From assembly GCA_003670575.1 (NCBI GenBank), contig QWRD01000002.1, forward strand, positions 1-64,000: a DNA stretch of 64,000 nucleotides. Reading direction: 5' to 3'. The DNA is from Chloroflexota bacterium (lineage in GTDB: Bacteria; Chloroflexota; Dehalococcoidia; UBA2979). The position numbers and the translations under genes were made by a program. The notes beneath the pieces were generated by a model. It was not told the origin of the DNA, searched no databases, and worked only from the letters and a program-made list of their open reading frames with translations. Shown piece after piece: positions 17,807 to 27,854 of this stretch. How positions within the stretch are numbered: the first letter of the stretch is position 1; each line of letters opens with the position of its first letter.

Positions 17807-20800
17807 TTAACCGGCGACGGCGGCGTACTGGCGCTCGTATGCCTCGTCGCCAATGCGGCGGGCGCCGCCAAGCACGCCGAGCAGCGGCTGAATCTGCGGC
17901 AATAGCAGTTCGATGTCCGCGACGCCGGGCAGGCGGAGCAGTTCCGTGCGGCCGTTGCGCAGCCTCACCTCCAGCTCCACGGGACATGCACCCGGCATCT
18001 GTCCCAGCAACTCGATGAGCCGCTGTAGCCGACGACGGTCAGCCGCCTCATCGGTGGTTTCGTCCATCGCGATGCGGAGCCGGACCGGGCCGGCTCGCTC
18101 GTCGGAGCGGCGCTGCTCGCCTGTGCTGGCGGACGGGCGCGACGGCTCCGGGCTCGTCTCCCTCTGCTCCGGCGTGGGTTCCACGGCGCGGAGCGCGGGG
18201 CGCGCTGGTGCTGCGTCTCCATCGAGGTCGAGCGTTGGACGCGGGGAGCCGGGGCCCGAGGGCGGCGTCGGCGTCGGGCGCACGGCGGCGGCTACGGGCA
18301 TCGGGCGCGTGGGCAGCCGCGATGCGCCGACGGCGCCGCCGGTCATCAGTTGGCCGGCGTCCAGGTCGTACGCCCAGACATCCTCGATCGCAGCGGTCAG
18401 GCGGTCGGCGCGATCACGCACGTTCACTCGGGTCAGGATGACGTTCCCTTCCACCAGCAGGTCCTGGTAGCGCTGGAACGGCTCTGGCCACGCGGTCAGC
18501 TCGGTGGTGCCACTCAGGTCCTCGACGGCGACGGCGGCGAACGGCTTGCCTTGCCGAGTGGCGAGGCGGCGGACCGCGGTCACGGTGCCGGCCACGATAA
18601 TCGACTGCCCAGCGAGTTCTGCGCTGACCTCGGCCAGCTGCGCCGTCACGTACTCCGCGAGGTGCGTGGCGGCCCGTGTGAACGGATGCTCGGAGAGGTA
18701 GGTGCCCAGCAACTCGCGCTCCCAAGCCAGCAGCTCGCCGTGCGGCGTCTCGATGTGTGGCAGCTCCAGCGCGGGCAGCGGCGTGTCCACTTGTGCGCCG
18801 AACAGGTCGAACATCGAGGTCTGCCCGGTCTCGCGCAGCCGCTGCTCCTGCTGTGCGAGCGAGAGAATGCGGTCCAGCCCACACACAATCGAGGATCGGT
18901 CGCCGAGGCTGTCCATCGCTCCGGCCTTCGCCAGCGATTCCAGCGCACGGCGGTTCAGCTCGCGCGTGTTGAGACGGCGCGCGAACTCCGCAAGGGTCCC
19001 GAATGATCCGTTCGTCGTTCGCTCCGTTATCAGCGTCTCCACCGCGCCGAGGCCGACGTGCTTGATCTGCGCCAGCCCGAAGCGGATCGCACGCCGTCCA
19101 TCGACGCGGCGCTCCACCGTGAAGTTCGAGCCGGATGCGTTCACGTCGGGCGGAAGCACGTCGACACCGAGCCGTGTGCACTCCGCGATCGCGGCGGCCA
19201 TGCGCTCCAGTGCGCCCGTGGGGTGCGCCCCGGCGGTCATCAGGACCGCCGCCATGTACTCAATCGGGTAGTGCGCTTTCAGGTAGGCGGTCTGCCACGC
19301 GATGGTGCCGTAGGAGAAGGCGTGCGCCTTGTTGAACGCGTAGCCTGCGAACGGCTCGATGAGGTCGAATACCTCCTCGGCCAGTTTTTGCGTGTAGCCG
19401 TTGGCGACGGCGCCGGCGATGAACCGCTCGCGCTCCGCGAGCATGACGGCGGCGATCTTCTTGCCCATCGCCTTCCGCATGATGTCGGCCTGACCGAGCG
19501 TGTACCCGGCGAACTTCTGCGTGATCTCCAGCACCTGGTCCTGGTAGGTGATGACCCCGTAGGTCTCATCCAGCACCGACGCGAGATCGGGGTGTGGGTA
19601 GTGGGCGGCGGCGCGCCCGTGCTTCACCTCGATGTAGCGCGGGATGTGCTCCATCGGGCCGGGGCGGTACAGTGCCACCATGGCGGAGAGTTCGCGGATG
19701 TTCTGTGGCTGCAGCTCGGCGACGTGCCGGCGCATGCCCGCAGATTCCATTTGGAACACGCCGAAGGTCTCCGCGTCCGCCAGCAGCCGCGCTGTCGCCT
19801 CGTCGCCGTCCGGCAGCGCGTTGAGGTCCAGCGTGATGCCCTCGGACTGGCGGATCAGCTCGACGGCGCGCCCGAGGATGGTCAGGTTCGCGAGGCCGAG
19901 GAAGTCCATCTTCACCAGGCCGATCTTCGCGACCTCGGCCATGGCGTACTGCGTGGTGGGCAGCGTCAGGACGTCGTCGTCCTTCGACGAGGTGGCGCGC
20001 TGCAGCGGCACGACCTCATCCAACGGCTCGCGCGAGATCACGATGCCCGCAGCGTGCGTGCTCGCGTGTCGTGCGACGCCTTCCAGGCCGCGCGCCGTCT
20101 CCATCAGGTCGCGCACGGCGGGTTCCGTGGCGATCAGCGTGCGCAGCTCCTCGACCTCCGCGACGGCGGTGTCGAGGTTCACGTGCAGCGTGTTCGGAAT
20201 GAGCCGCGCCACGCGATCCACGTCGCCATAGGTCATGCCCAGCGCGCGACCGGAATCGCGGATCGCGGCCTTCGCTCCGAGGGTGCCGAAGGTGACGATC
20301 TGTGCCACGCGGTCGCGCCCGAACCGCTCGGAGGCGTAGCGAATCACCTCCTCGCGGCGCTCGTCCGCGAAGTCGAAGTCGACATCGGGCATCTCGTGCC
20401 GCTCGATGTTCAGGAAGCGCTCGAAGACCAGCCGGTACTGGGTCGGCTCGATGTCGGTCACGTTGAGGCAGTACAGGATGATCGAGGCCGCAGCAGAGCC
20501 ACGCACGCCCATCGGGATCGCCTTGGAGCGTGCGAACTGCGCGATGTCGCGCACGATCAGGATGTACTCGACGAAGCCCGTCTCCTCCACGACGCTCAAC
20601 TCGTAACGCAGGCGCTCGCGCTGTGCATCGGTTGGCGGCGCGTACCGGCGCTCGAGGCCTTCCTCGCACAGTTGGCGGAGATGCGCGATCGGCGCCATGC
20701 CATCCGGGATGCCCGGGTCCGGCAGAATCGCGCGCCCGAACTGGATCTTGATGTCCACCTGCTCCGCGATGCGCGCGGTGTTGTCGAATGCCTGCGGCAA

Positions 20801-21559
20801 CTCCGGGAAGAGCGCGCGCATCTCATCCTCGGACTTCAGGTAGAACGACTCGCTGTCCATTCGCATGCGGTTCACGTCATGCACGGTGGAGTTGGTGCCG
20901 ATGCAGAGCAGGATGTCGTGGAAGCGGTGGTGCTCCTGCAGCGTGTAGTGCGAGTCGTTGGTCACGACCAGCGGCAGGTCCATGCGCTTCGCGAGGTCCA
21001 CCAGCGGGCGGTTCAGTCGACTGAACTGCTCCTGTCCGTGCTCCTGCAACTCGATGTAGTAGCGGCCGGGGAACGCGTCGCGGTACCAGCCCGCGATGGC
21101 ATCCGCGTCCTGCTCGCGGTTCCCGCCGAGCGCACCCATCAACTCGCCAGACGGGCACGCAGAGAGCGCGATCAGTCCCTCGCTGTGCGCGGCCAGCAAC
21201 TCACGATCCATGCGCGGCTTGTAGTAGAAGCCCTCGAGGTGCGACGCCGTCGTGAGCTTGAGCAGGTTGCGATACCCCACCTCGTTCTGTGCGAGCAGGG
21301 TGAGGTGGAACTGCGAGCGATCCTGCGCGCCACGGCTGTGTCGGCTGCCCTGCGCGACGTACGCCTCGATGCCAATGATCGGGTTCAACTCAGCCGCACG
21401 GGCCGCCTCGTAGAACTCGATGGCGCCGTACATGTTGCCGTGGTCGGTGATCGCCAGCGAGCTCTGCCCCATCGCCTTCGCGCGCGCGACAAGGTCTGGA
21501 ATGCGGCTCAAGCCGTCCAGTAGCGAGTACTCAGAGTGGGTATGGAGGTGGGTGAACAT
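17807..21559 (-). CDS. dnaE: DNA polymerase III subunit alpha
   Basis: A 1250-residue DnaE. The N-terminal PHP domain starts MFTHLHTHSEYSLLDG and has ITDHGNMYGAIEF. The catalytic palm has PDVDFDF (the two metal-binding Asp) and VKMDFLGLANL (the third). The tau/beta-binding and HhH regions follow, then an OB-fold (SIIVAGTVTAVRRL) and a C-terminal domain after a Pro/Arg-rich linker. It is the replicative polymerase of the main chromosome. ATG 21559 is preferred to an in-frame TTG at 21580 because MFTHLHTHSEYS is where family members begin. A sigma70-like promoter lies 45 bases upstream. Confidence 0.97.
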   Translation of the reverse strand: MFTHLHTHSEYSLLDGLSRIPDLVARAKAMGQSSLAITDHGNMYGAIEFYEAARAAELNPIIGIEAYVAQGSRHSRGAQDRSQFHLTLLAQNEVGYRNLLKLTTASHLEGFYYKPRMDRELLAAHSEGLIALSACPSGELMGALGGNREQDADAIAGWYRDAFPGRYYIELQEHGQEQFSRLNRPLVDLAKRMDLPLVVTNDSHYTLQEHHRFHDILLCIGTNSTVHDVNRMRMDSESFYLKSEDEMRALFPELPQAFDNTARIAEQVDIKIQFGRAILPDPGIPDGMAPIAHLRQLCEEGLERRYAPPTDAQRERLRYELSVVEETGFVEYILIVRDIAQFARSKAIPMGVRGSAAASIILYCLNVTDIEPTQYRLVFERFLNIERHEMPDVDFDFADERREEVIRYASERFGRDRVAQIVTFGTLGAKAAIRDSGRALGMTYGDVDRVARLIPNTLHVNLDTAVAEVEELRTLIATEPAVRDLMETARGLEGVARHASTHAAGIVISREPLDEVVPLQRATSSKDDDVLTLPTTQYAMAEVAKIGLVKMDFLGLANLTILGRAVELIRQSEGITLDLNALPDGDEATARLLADAETFGVFQMESAGMRRHVAELQPQNIRELSAMVALYRPGPMEHIPRYIEVKHGRAAAHYPHPDLASVLDETYGVITYQDQVLEITQKFAGYTLGQADIMRKAMGKKIAAVMLAERERFIAGAVANGYTQKLAEEVFDLIEPFAGYAFNKAHAFSYGTIAWQTAYLKAHYPIEYMAAVLMTAGAHPTGALERMAAAIAECTRLGVDVLPPDVNASGSNFTVERRVDGRRAIRFGLAQIKHVGLGAVETLITERTTNGSFGTLAEFARRLNTRELNRRALESLAKAGAMDSLGDRSSIVCGLDRILSLAQQEQRLRETGQTSMFDLFGAQVDTPLPALELPHIETPHGELLAWERELLGTYLSEHPFTRAATHLAEYVTAQLAEVSAELAGQSIIVAGTVTAVRRLATRQGKPFAAVAVEDLSGTTELTAWPEPFQRYQDLLVEGNVILTRVNVRDRADRLTAAIEDVWAYDLDAGQLMTGGAVGASRLPTRPMPVAAAVRPTPTPPSGPGSPRPTLDLDGDAAPARPALRAVEPTPEQRETSPEPSRPSASTGEQRRSDERAGPVRLRIAMDETTDEAADRRRLQRLIELLGQMPGACPVELEVRLRNGRTELLRLPGVADIELLLPQIQPLLGVLGGARRIGDEAYERQYAAVAG

Positions 21560-21603
21560 ATTGATTATGCGCTTGGTCAATTACGCGAACGGGTGTACGG
21601 CTG

Positions 21604-21632
21604 ACTATACCGCGAGCCGCCGCAGATGTCAG
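21604..21632 (-). promoter_or_regulatory. Sigma70-type promoter of dnaE
   Basis: On the minus strand CTGACA (21632-21627) is followed after exactly 17 bases by TATAGT (21609-21604). The predicted start of transcription is near 21597, leaving a leader of about 38 bases. This is one of the two best-spaced -35/-10 pairs in the window. Confidence 0.7.
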
Positions 21633-21708
21633 GGGCATGTGGCTCGCCGGAGCCGCGCCTGGTGGATCGTCGATCCGGGCGACCGAGGGGCGGCGAGGGG
21701 CCCCGCCC

Positions 21709-22929
21709 CTACTCCCGGTCGAGGGCGAACGCCTCGTGCAGCACTCGCACGGCGTCGGCGACCTGAGCCTTGCGCACGAGGCAGGTGATGCGTATGTCCG
21801 AGGTCGAGATCAGTTCGATGTTGATGCCGCCGTCGAACAGTGCGCGGAACATCGTGGCGGCGTAGCCGGGGGCGGAGGCCATGCCGGTCCCCACCACGGA
21901 GACCGTGCCGAGGTCGCCATCGGTCACCACGTCTTCGGCGCCGAGCTCCGGGAGCGCCTTGCGCACCACGTCGACGGCCTGCGCCATGTCATCGCTGGCG
22001 ACGGTGAAGGTGAGGTCAGTCAGGCCCTCGACGCTGGCGTTCTGCACGATGGTGTCGACGGAGATATGAGCCGCAGCGAGCGGTTCGAAGAGGTGCGCTG
22101 CGATGCCTGGGCGGTCCGGTACGGCGCGGACCGTCACCTTTGCCACCTGCGATTGGTGCGCGATACCTCGGACCTTGTTCGCCTGTTCCATGGTCGTCTC
22201 CCTGTGGATGATCGTGCCGGGCGCAGTCTCGTCGAACGTGCTGGCGACGAGGATCTCGACGTCGTAGAGGGCGCCCACCTCGACGGCGCGAGCGTGCATG
22301 ACACGCGCGCCGGTGGTGGCAAGCTCCAGCATCTCGTCATATCCGATGTCGCGCAGCGGCCGGGCGGCCGGGCAGACACGCGGGTCGGCCGAGAAGATGC
22401 CGGCCACGTCGGTGTAGATCTCGCAACGGTCGCTCTTCAGCGCGGCTGCCAGCGCGACGGCCGTGGTGTCCGAACCGCCGCGCCCCAATGTGGTGACATC
22501 GAAGTCCTCCGACAGCCCCTGGAAACCGGCGACGATGATCACACGCCCCGCGTCCAGTTCACGGCGCATCCGCTCCGTGTCGATGCCGGAGATGCGTGCG
22601 CGCCCGTATACGGCGTCCGTGTGGATGCCCGCCTGCGCACCGGTGAGGCTGATCGCGGCGATGCCCTGCTCGTGCAGCGCCATCGTCATCAGCGTGGAGG
22701 AGACGATCTCGCCGGTGTGCAGCAGCACGTCCATCTCGCGGGCGGATGGGCGCGTGCTGATCTGCCGAGCGAGGTCGATCAACTCGTCGGTGGTGTCGCC
22801 CATCGCGGAGACGACAGCGACCACCTGGTCGCCGCCGCGTACGCGCCGCGCGATGCGATCGGCGACCCGCTGGATCTTCGCGGCGTCACCGACGGAAGAG
22901 CCGCCGTATTTCTGCACGACCAGTGCCAC
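21709..22929 (-). CDS. lysC: Aspartate kinase
   Basis: A 406-residue aspartokinase (normal length for the single-enzyme form). It starts MALVVQKYGGSSVGDAAKIQ, has GFQGLSEDFDVTTLGRGGSDTTAVAL in the kinase domain, and carries two C-terminal ACT domains (VTVRAVPDRPGIAAHLFEPL and VVGTGMASAPGYAATMFRAL), the usual site of feedback inhibition by lysine and/or threonine. It makes aspartyl phosphate for lysine, methionine and threonine synthesis. It lies 49 bases downstream of thrB on the same strand. The start is GTG 22929. Confidence 0.97.
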   Translation of the reverse strand: MALVVQKYGGSSVGDAAKIQRVADRIARRVRGGDQVVAVVSAMGDTTDELIDLARQISTRPSAREMDVLLHTGEIVSSTLMTMALHEQGIAAISLTGAQAGIHTDAVYGRARISGIDTERMRRELDAGRVIIVAGFQGLSEDFDVTTLGRGGSDTTAVALAAALKSDRCEIYTDVAGIFSADPRVCPAARPLRDIGYDEMLELATTGARVMHARAVEVGALYDVEILVASTFDETAPGTIIHRETTMEQANKVRGIAHQSQVAKVTVRAVPDRPGIAAHLFEPLAAAHISVDTIVQNASVEGLTDLTFTVASDDMAQAVDVVRKALPELGAEDVVTDGDLGTVSVVGTGMASAPGYAATMFRALFDGGINIELISTSDIRITCLVRKAQVADAVRVLHEAFALDRE

Positions 22930-22978
22930 TGTCGTCTACCCCGCTGCTATGTATGCCCTTGACTCACTGGTTGCGCTG

Positions 22979-23878
22979 CTACGTGCGCGCGATGATTTCC
23001 GCGCCGGCGGTCTGGAAGCCGCACACGCGTGTCGTCGACTGCACGCCATGTGACGCGGCTGCCTCGCGCATGGCGCCGGCGACATCCTCCGCGCGGGTGG
23101 CGCTCACCAGTGCCGCGATGGTTGGACCGCCACCGGAGAGGTAGACCCCCACCGCACCCGCGTCGCGAGCAGCCTGGAAGATCGGATACATCGCGGTGAA
23201 GATCGTCGCGCGCGCCGGCTGGTGCAGCACGTCTTCCGTCGCAGTAGTGAGCAGATCGTATCGCTGCTGACTCAGCGCGGCGACGAGCAGTGCCGCACGT
23301 CCGATGTTGTGGACAGCCTGGTTGAGAGTCACCCGCTCCGGCAACTTGAGCCGGGACTCCTCCGTCGGCATGGAGAACTCCGGAACCAGCAGTGCGACCC
23401 GCAGGTCGGCCGGTGGTGTGATACCGATGTGGACGATGCCGTCATCGTCCGCGACGACCACCTGCAGCCCGCCAAGCAGCGCCGGCGCGGCGTTGTCGGC
23501 GTGCCGCTCCAGTTGCGTCGCCAGCGCGAGGATCGCGTCCGCGCTGTGCGGCTCGCCACCCTCGATCAGCGCATCGGCTGCCAGTAGCCCCGCGACACGC
23601 GCGGCCGCCGAAACGCCCAGCCCCCGCCCCACCGGGACATCGCCCACGTAGCGCGCGCTCAGGCCAGCCGGCGGCGCGACGCCGACCCGTGTGTAGAGCG
23701 AGAGCGCCGCGCTGATCACCATCCGCGTGATCGGATCTTCGGGGGCGCGAACCGGCTGGTCGCTCGCCTCGAGGGTGATCTCGGACGTCCAATCCAGCGC
23801 GATGCCGAGGCAATCGAACCCCGGTCCCATGTTTGCGGAGGTCGCGGGGACGCGAACGGTGACGCTGTGTGTTGCCAT
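22979..23878 (-). CDS. thrB: Homoserine kinase
   Basis: A 299-residue GHMP-family kinase starting MATHSVTVRVPATSANMGPG, the conserved ThrB N-terminus. The ATP loop is VPVGRGLGVSAAARVA, in which one Ser of the usual GLGSSAA is Val. The C-terminal motif is VYLSGGGPTIAALV. It phosphorylates homoserine in threonine synthesis and shares a likely transcript with lysC. No Shine-Dalgarno is present; TACACT lies exactly 6 bases before ATG 23878. Confidence 0.96.
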   Translation of the reverse strand: MATHSVTVRVPATSANMGPGFDCLGIALDWTSEITLEASDQPVRAPEDPITRMVISAALSLYTRVGVAPPAGLSARYVGDVPVGRGLGVSAAARVAGLLAADALIEGGEPHSADAILALATQLERHADNAAPALLGGLQVVVADDDGIVHIGITPPADLRVALLVPEFSMPTEESRLKLPERVTLNQAVHNIGRAALLVAALSQQRYDLLTTATEDVLHQPARATIFTAMYPIFQAARDAGAVGVYLSGGGPTIAALVSATRAEDVAGAMREAAASHGVQSTTRVCGFQTAGAEIIART

Positions 23879-23884
23879 GTGGAC

Positions 23885-23890
23885 AGTGTA
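23885..23890 (-). promoter_or_regulatory. Leaderless -10 box (TACACT) for thrB
   Basis: Minus-strand TACACT is followed by GTCCAC and then the thrB ATG (23878). The spacer is 6 bases and there is no ribosome-binding site. Confidence 0.65.
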
Positions 23891-23978
23891 TGGGCGTCCT
23901 CCGGGCCGGGAAAGAGTCGGAACGCCTGCGGAGGCCGTGCCGGACGTCCCGCCGCTGGAGGGCGCACGGCACTGGCGC

Positions 23979-23984
23979 TACACT
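23979..23984 (+). promoter_or_regulatory. Candidate -10 element (TACACT) of the thiolase gene
   Basis: TACACT lies 48 bases before the thiolase ATG and is divergent from the thrB promoter. No convincing -35 is seen. The gene has GGGGAAGAGAG as ribosome-binding site. Confidence 0.4.
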
Positions 23985-24032
23985 GGATGCAGCGAGCGCC
24001 GCGTCAGCGGTCCAGGGGAAGAGAGACCACTG

Positions 24033-25208
24033 ATGGAAGACGTTGTGATCCTCAGCGGTGTGCGCACCGCGATTGGCACGCTGGGCGGCGCCCTGAGCGA
24101 GACGCCCGCATCCGACCTGGGTGCGGCCGTCATTCGGGAAGCCGTGATCCGCGCGGGCATCCAGCCGGAGCAGGTGGATCAGGTGATCCTCGGCTGTGTC
24201 GGGCAGGTCGCCGAAGACGGGTACATCGCCCGCGTCGCCTCGCTCAAGGCGGGAATGCCGAATGCCACGCCGGCTTACACCGTCAACCGCATCTGCGGCT
24301 CTGGGCTGGAGGCGATCAACACCGCCGCCCGTTGGCTCCAGACCGGTGACGCGGAGATCGTCGTCGCTGGCGGCGCCGAGAACATGTCGATGATGCCCTA
24401 CCTGCTGCGCAAGGCGCGGTTCGGCTATCGCCTCGGCCACTCGGAGATCGAGGACGGCGCCGTGCACCTCGTGACCGACCCGTACCTGAAGATTCACATG
24501 GGCATCACCGCCGAGAACCTCGCGGAGAAGTTCGAGGTCTCACGCGGCGTGCAGGACGAGTACGCGCTCGCCTCTCAGCAGCGCGCCCGCGCCGCGATCG
24601 ACGCTGGCTACTTCACCGAGCAGATCCTGCCGCTGGACGTGCGTCGCGGTCGGGAGACCATCTCCTTCGCCGTGGACGAGCACCCACGCGAGACGAGCCT
24701 GGAGGCGCTGGGCCGGTTGCGTGCCGCGTTCAAGACCGACGGGGCCGTGACCGCTGGCAACGCGTCTGGGATCAACGACGGCGCTGCGGCGCTCGTCGTG
24801 ACCACGGCGGCGAAGGCGAGTGCGCTGGGCATCAAGCCGCGTATGCGCATGGTCGCTCGTGCCGAGTCCGGCGTGGCGCCGGAGACGATGGGCGAAGGCC
24901 CGATCCCCGCGATTGAGCGCGTGCTGGCGAAAGCCGGCCTCACCGTCGCCGACATGGACGTCATCGAGCTGAACGAGGCGTTCGCGGCGGTGGCGGCTGC
25001 TTGCTCCACCGCGCTGGGCCTCCCGCGCGAGAAGACGAACCCGAACGGCGGCGCGATTGCCCTCGGGCACCCCGTCGGTGCGAGTGGCGCGATCCTCACG
25101 GTGAAGGCGATGCACGAACTGGAGCGCACGGGTGGCCGCTACGCGCTGGTCTCGCTGTGCATCGGCGGCGGGCAGGGCATCGCGACCATCTTCGAGCGCG
25201 TGGAGTAA
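24033..25208 (+). CDS. Acetyl-CoA acetyltransferase (thiolase)
   Basis: A 391-residue thiolase, the usual length. It has the acyl-binding Cys in NRICGSGLEAINTA, the GHPVGASGA His motif near the C-terminus, and the second catalytic Cys in LVSLCIGGGQGIATIFE. The sequence fits the biosynthetic acetoacetyl-CoA thiolase type (as in AtoB or PhaA), but substrate chain length cannot be read with certainty. It condenses or cleaves acetyl-CoA units. It is a single-gene transcript between divergent thrB and a convergent small gene, and ends at a bidirectional hairpin. Confidence 0.94.
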   Translation: MEDVVILSGVRTAIGTLGGALSETPASDLGAAVIREAVIRAGIQPEQVDQVILGCVGQVAEDGYIARVASLKAGMPNATPAYTVNRICGSGLEAINTAARWLQTGDAEIVVAGGAENMSMMPYLLRKARFGYRLGHSEIEDGAVHLVTDPYLKIHMGITAENLAEKFEVSRGVQDEYALASQQRARAAIDAGYFTEQILPLDVRRGRETISFAVDEHPRETSLEALGRLRAAFKTDGAVTAGNASGINDGAAALVVTTAAKASALGIKPRMRMVARAESGVAPETMGEGPIPAIERVLAKAGLTVADMDVIELNEAFAAVAAACSTALGLPREKTNPNGGAIALGHPVGASGAILTVKAMHELERTGGRYALVSLCIGGGQGIATIFERVE

Positions 25209-25247
25209 CCGCTCGCGCGCGAGTCGGCGCACCACACGTGGTACACA

Positions 25248-25278
25248 CGAAACGGCGCCCCACTGGGGTGCCGTTTCG
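25248..25278. terminator. Bidirectional hairpin terminator
   Basis: A 14-bp stem (25248-25261 with 25265-25278, one G-T wobble) has a 3-base loop. It lies 39 bases after the thiolase stop and 27 bases after the stop of the facing minus-strand gene. There is little T-tract on either side. Confidence 0.65.
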
Positions 25279-25305
25279 TTGCGAGCGAGCCGACATCGAG
25301 GGACC

Positions 25306-25515
25306 TCACAGCACCAGGCTGACCCGCAGGTGCACGATGGCCTGCTCAATCCAGTTGCCGCATGGCCCGCACGCGTAGCGCATGCTGGTGGTCCCGCGCT
25401 GCACCACGCGTGCACGCCCCTCTTCCATGTTCACGGCTTCACCGCGAATGAGGTGGATCTCCAGGGCCTCGCCCCGGATTGGCTGCTCGCAGATGTCGCA
25501 CAGAACGGCTTGCAT
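25306..25515 (-). CDS. Small zinc-ribbon-like protein, unknown function
   Basis: A 69-residue protein with two CxxC pairs (CDIC near residue 6 and CGPC near residue 50), so it probably binds zinc. The core LEIHLIRGEAVNMEEGRARV is predicted beta structure and the C-terminus is a helix. ATG 25515 is chosen because GGAGG lies 7 bases before it; an in-frame ATG at 25545 is possible. It lies downstream of tmk on the same strand and may belong to the pdxS-tmk transcript. I do not recognise the family. Confidence 0.75.
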   Translation of the reverse strand: MQAVLCDICEQPIRGEALEIHLIRGEAVNMEEGRARVVQRGTTSMRYACGPCGNWIEQAIVHLRVSLVL

Positions 25516-25586
25516 CGTTTTGCCTCCGACGGACACCGTAATCATCGGAGCCTGACGAACACGTGAGATGCGCGATCGAGTTGAGG

Positions 25587-26228
25587 TCAGCCGGAAATCA
25601 GCGCGCCGATGCGATGCCACGCCAACTCGGTTACCTCCTGCGCTGGGAGGGCGGCGTCCAGCACCAGCCAGCGGGTCGGCTCCGCTGCGGCGAGCGCCAG
25701 AAACCCCTCGCGCACCCGCTCATGGAAGGCGGCTGTCTCACGTTCGACGTAGTCCGCGCCGTCGACGCCATCACGCAGCACGCCGCGTGCGTGCCCAACG
25801 GTGGGTGGCAGATCCAGCAGCACCGTGAGGTTCGGGCACAGTCCGCCCGTGGCGACTTCATTGATTGCTGCGATGCGTTGCAGGTCGATCCCGCGACCGT
25901 ACCCCTGGTACGCGAGCGTCGAGTCGGTGAAGCGGTCGCAGAGCACCAACGCGCCACCGGCGAGCGCGGGGGCGATCACATTGGCGACCAGTTCCGCACG
26001 CGCCGCAGCGAAGGTCAGCAACTCAGCGGTCGGCGAGGGCGCGCGATCCATGCCGAACAGCGCCTCGCGCAGTCGTTCGCCGAAGGTGGTGCCGCCCGGC
26101 TCGCGGCACGTCACCACCTCTAGGCCCCGGACGTGAGCGAGTCGTGCGATCGCCGCCAACTGAGTCGACTTCCCCGCGCTCTCGCCGCCCTCGAAGGTGA
26201 CGAGGGTGCCAGGGTGGGTGCGACTCAT
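25587..26228 (-). CDS. tmk: Thymidylate kinase
   Basis: A 213-residue dTMP kinase. The P-loop is [13 protein letters not shown], the DR motif is [18 protein letters not shown], and [15 protein letters not shown] and the lid region are present. It converts dTMP to dTDP for DNA synthesis. ATG 26228 overlaps the stop of the upstream R3H ATPase gene (ATGA), so translation is coupled. The P-loop is [11 protein letters not shown], with Ser and Ala where many family members have Asp and Gly (FEGxDGAGKST). Confidence 0.95.
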   Translation of the reverse strand: MSRTHPGTLVTFEGGESAGKSTQLAAIARLAHVRGLEVVTCREPGGTTFGERLREALFGMDRAPSPTAELLTFAAARAELVANVIAPALAGGALVLCDRFTDSTLAYQGYGRGIDLQRIAAINEVATGGLCPNLTVLLDLPPTVGHARGVLRDGVDGADYVERETAAFHERVREGFLALAAAEPTRWLVLDAALPAQEVTELAWHRIGALISG

Positions 26229-27832
26229 GCGCGCCAGTCCTCGGTCCAATCGCCGTTGGTGTGGGCGCGCGGCGCGCCCTCTGCGGCAATCACCGTGACG
26301 CGGCGGAACGGCTCGCGCCCGCGCGAGTTGGATTCGACGCCGTGGCGACTGGCAAGCTCGTGCTGCAGGCGGCGGATGTACGCGTTCTGCGGCGCCAACT
26401 CCACCTCACGCTCGCCTTCGTAGGACACCGCAGCGATGGCTTGCTCCGTCTCGCGCAATGCGATGGTCGTGGCATCTTCGTCGCCATCGGGGCCACGCAT
26501 GCCCAGCAGCGACTGCTCGATCTGCGCCACCGAGCTGTTGCGCAGCACGTACACCGGCACGCCGCGCGCCTCCGCATCGCGGAGCGGCCCCGCGCGGCGG
26601 CGATAGTACGGGCGCAGCGTGAGCACCGCGTCCGCCTCCTGAATCGAGTCGACGATCACTGCGGCGGAGCGGGAAGAGGCAATCGCTTCCTCCAGTCGGC
26701 CGCGATTGATGCCGAATGGCAGAATACGCCGCTGCGGACCGCCGCGCGCTGCCTCGATGCGCCGCCCGCGCGGTCGCTCTGCGGCCTCCTGCGGCGCAAG
26801 TGATTCCTCAGTGCGTGGCTGTGCCAGCGGCACGCGCTCCACTGCGGTGACCTGGCCGTCAGTCCCGATCGTGCGAACCTCGGCCTCCGCCTCGTAGCCG
26901 CGCAGCAGTGCGTCCACGGTGCTCGCGATGTCCTCGTGGACGGCTACGCGGTCGAACGACTGTATCTCCACCAGTGACTGGAATGTGGGGTTGGCGCGGC
27001 GCTCCAGTACCGTCTTCTGCGTCCCACGGCGACGGGCCTCCTCGTCGGAGAGCGTCACCGATTCGATGCCGCCGATGAGGTCGGACAGCGTCGGGTTCTG
27101 CATGAGGTTGGCGAGCGCGTTGCCGTGCGCGGTGCCAATGAGTTGGACGCCGCGTTCCGCGATCGTGCGTGCGGCCAACGCTTCCAGCGCCGTTCCGATC
27201 TCGTCGATGACGATCACCTCGGGCGTGTGGTTCTCCACGGCCTCGATCATGATCTGGTGCTGCAACTCCGGCCGGGAGACCTGCATCCGCCGTGCGCGGC
27301 CGACGCCCGGGTGCGGGATGTCGCCGTCGCCGCCGATCTCGTTCGAGCTGTCGACGATCACCACGCGACGATTGAACTCGTCGGCCAGCACGCGTGCCGC
27401 TTCGCGCAACATCGTCGTCTTGCCGACGCCTGGCGGGCCCAGCAGCAGCACGCTATTGCCGGTCTCGATCAGGTCACGAATCACACTGGCGGAGCCACCC
27501 ACGCTGCGGCCGATGCGGCACGTGAGGCCGACGATGCGGCCGCGGCGATTGCGGATCGCGGAAATGCGGTGCAGCGTGCGCGGAATACCGGCGCGGTTGT
27601 CCTCGCCGAACTCGGACACTGCGGCCACCACGTGGTCGATGTCCTGCTCGGTGACGTCGCCATCGTCGAGGATCACTTCTGCGCCGCCGGCGTATCGCGC
27701 CGTGGGCACGCGACCGAGGTCCAGTACCACCTCGATCAACCCGTCCACGCCGCTGCGTCGCACCGCGTCACCGATGCGCGGCGGGATGGTGCTGAAGAGC
27801 AATTCCGCTTCGTGTTCCAGTTCGGGTTCGAT
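26225..27832 (-). CDS. R3H-domain AAA ATPase (SpoIIIAA/Ycf45-like), non-standard start
   Basis: About 535 residues. The N-terminal domain ([20 protein letters not shown]) is followed by a SpoIIIAA-like ATPase with Walker [19 protein letters not shown] and Walker [10 protein letters not shown]. After a linker there is a domain with [16 protein letters not shown] and a C-terminal R3H single-strand nucleic-acid-binding motif ([19 protein letters not shown]). Such proteins occur in cyanobacteria and plastids (Ycf45) and Chloroflexota; function unknown. GGAGGAGG (27848-27841) precedes the frame, but no ATG, GTG or TTG follows at proper distance. ATC 27832 (8 bases) or ACG 27835 are the candidates; the first canonical codon is TTG 27802. 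Confidence 0.85.
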   Translation of the reverse strand: MEPELEHEAELLFSTIPPRIGDAVRRSGVDGLIEVVLDLGRVPTARYAGGAEVILDDGDVTEQDIDHVVAAVSEFGEDNRAGIPRTLHRISAIRNRRGRIVGLTCRIGRSVGGSASVIRDLIETGNSVLLLGPPGVGKTTMLREAARVLADEFNRRVVIVDSSNEIGGDGDIPHPGVGRARRMQVSRPELQHQIMIEAVENHTPEVIVIDEIGTALEALAARTIAERGVQLIGTAHGNALANLMQNPTLSDLIGGIESVTLSDEEARRRGTQKTVLERRANPTFQSLVEIQSFDRVAVHEDIASTVDALLRGYEAEAEVRTIGTDGQVTAVERVPLAQPRTEESLAPQEAAERPRGRRIEAARGGPQRRILPFGINRGRLEEAIASSRSAAVIVDSIQEADAVLTLRPYYRRRAGPLRDAEARGVPVYVLRNSSVAQIEQSLLGMRGPDGDEDATTIALRETEQAIAAVSYEGEREVELAPQNAYIRRLQHELASRHGVESNSRGREPFRRVTVIAAEGAPRAHTNGDWTEDWRA

Positions 27833-27854
27833 CGTCGTTACCTCCTCCTGGGCG

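Noticed and set aside
19058-21523. Long plus-strand open frame antisense to dnaE
   Set aside because: Its sequence is the codon shadow of dnaE in a GC-rich genome and has no recognisable domain.
25231-25242. CACGTG palindrome after the thiolase gene
   Set aside because: A six-base palindrome is expected by chance; the real hairpin is at 25248-25278.
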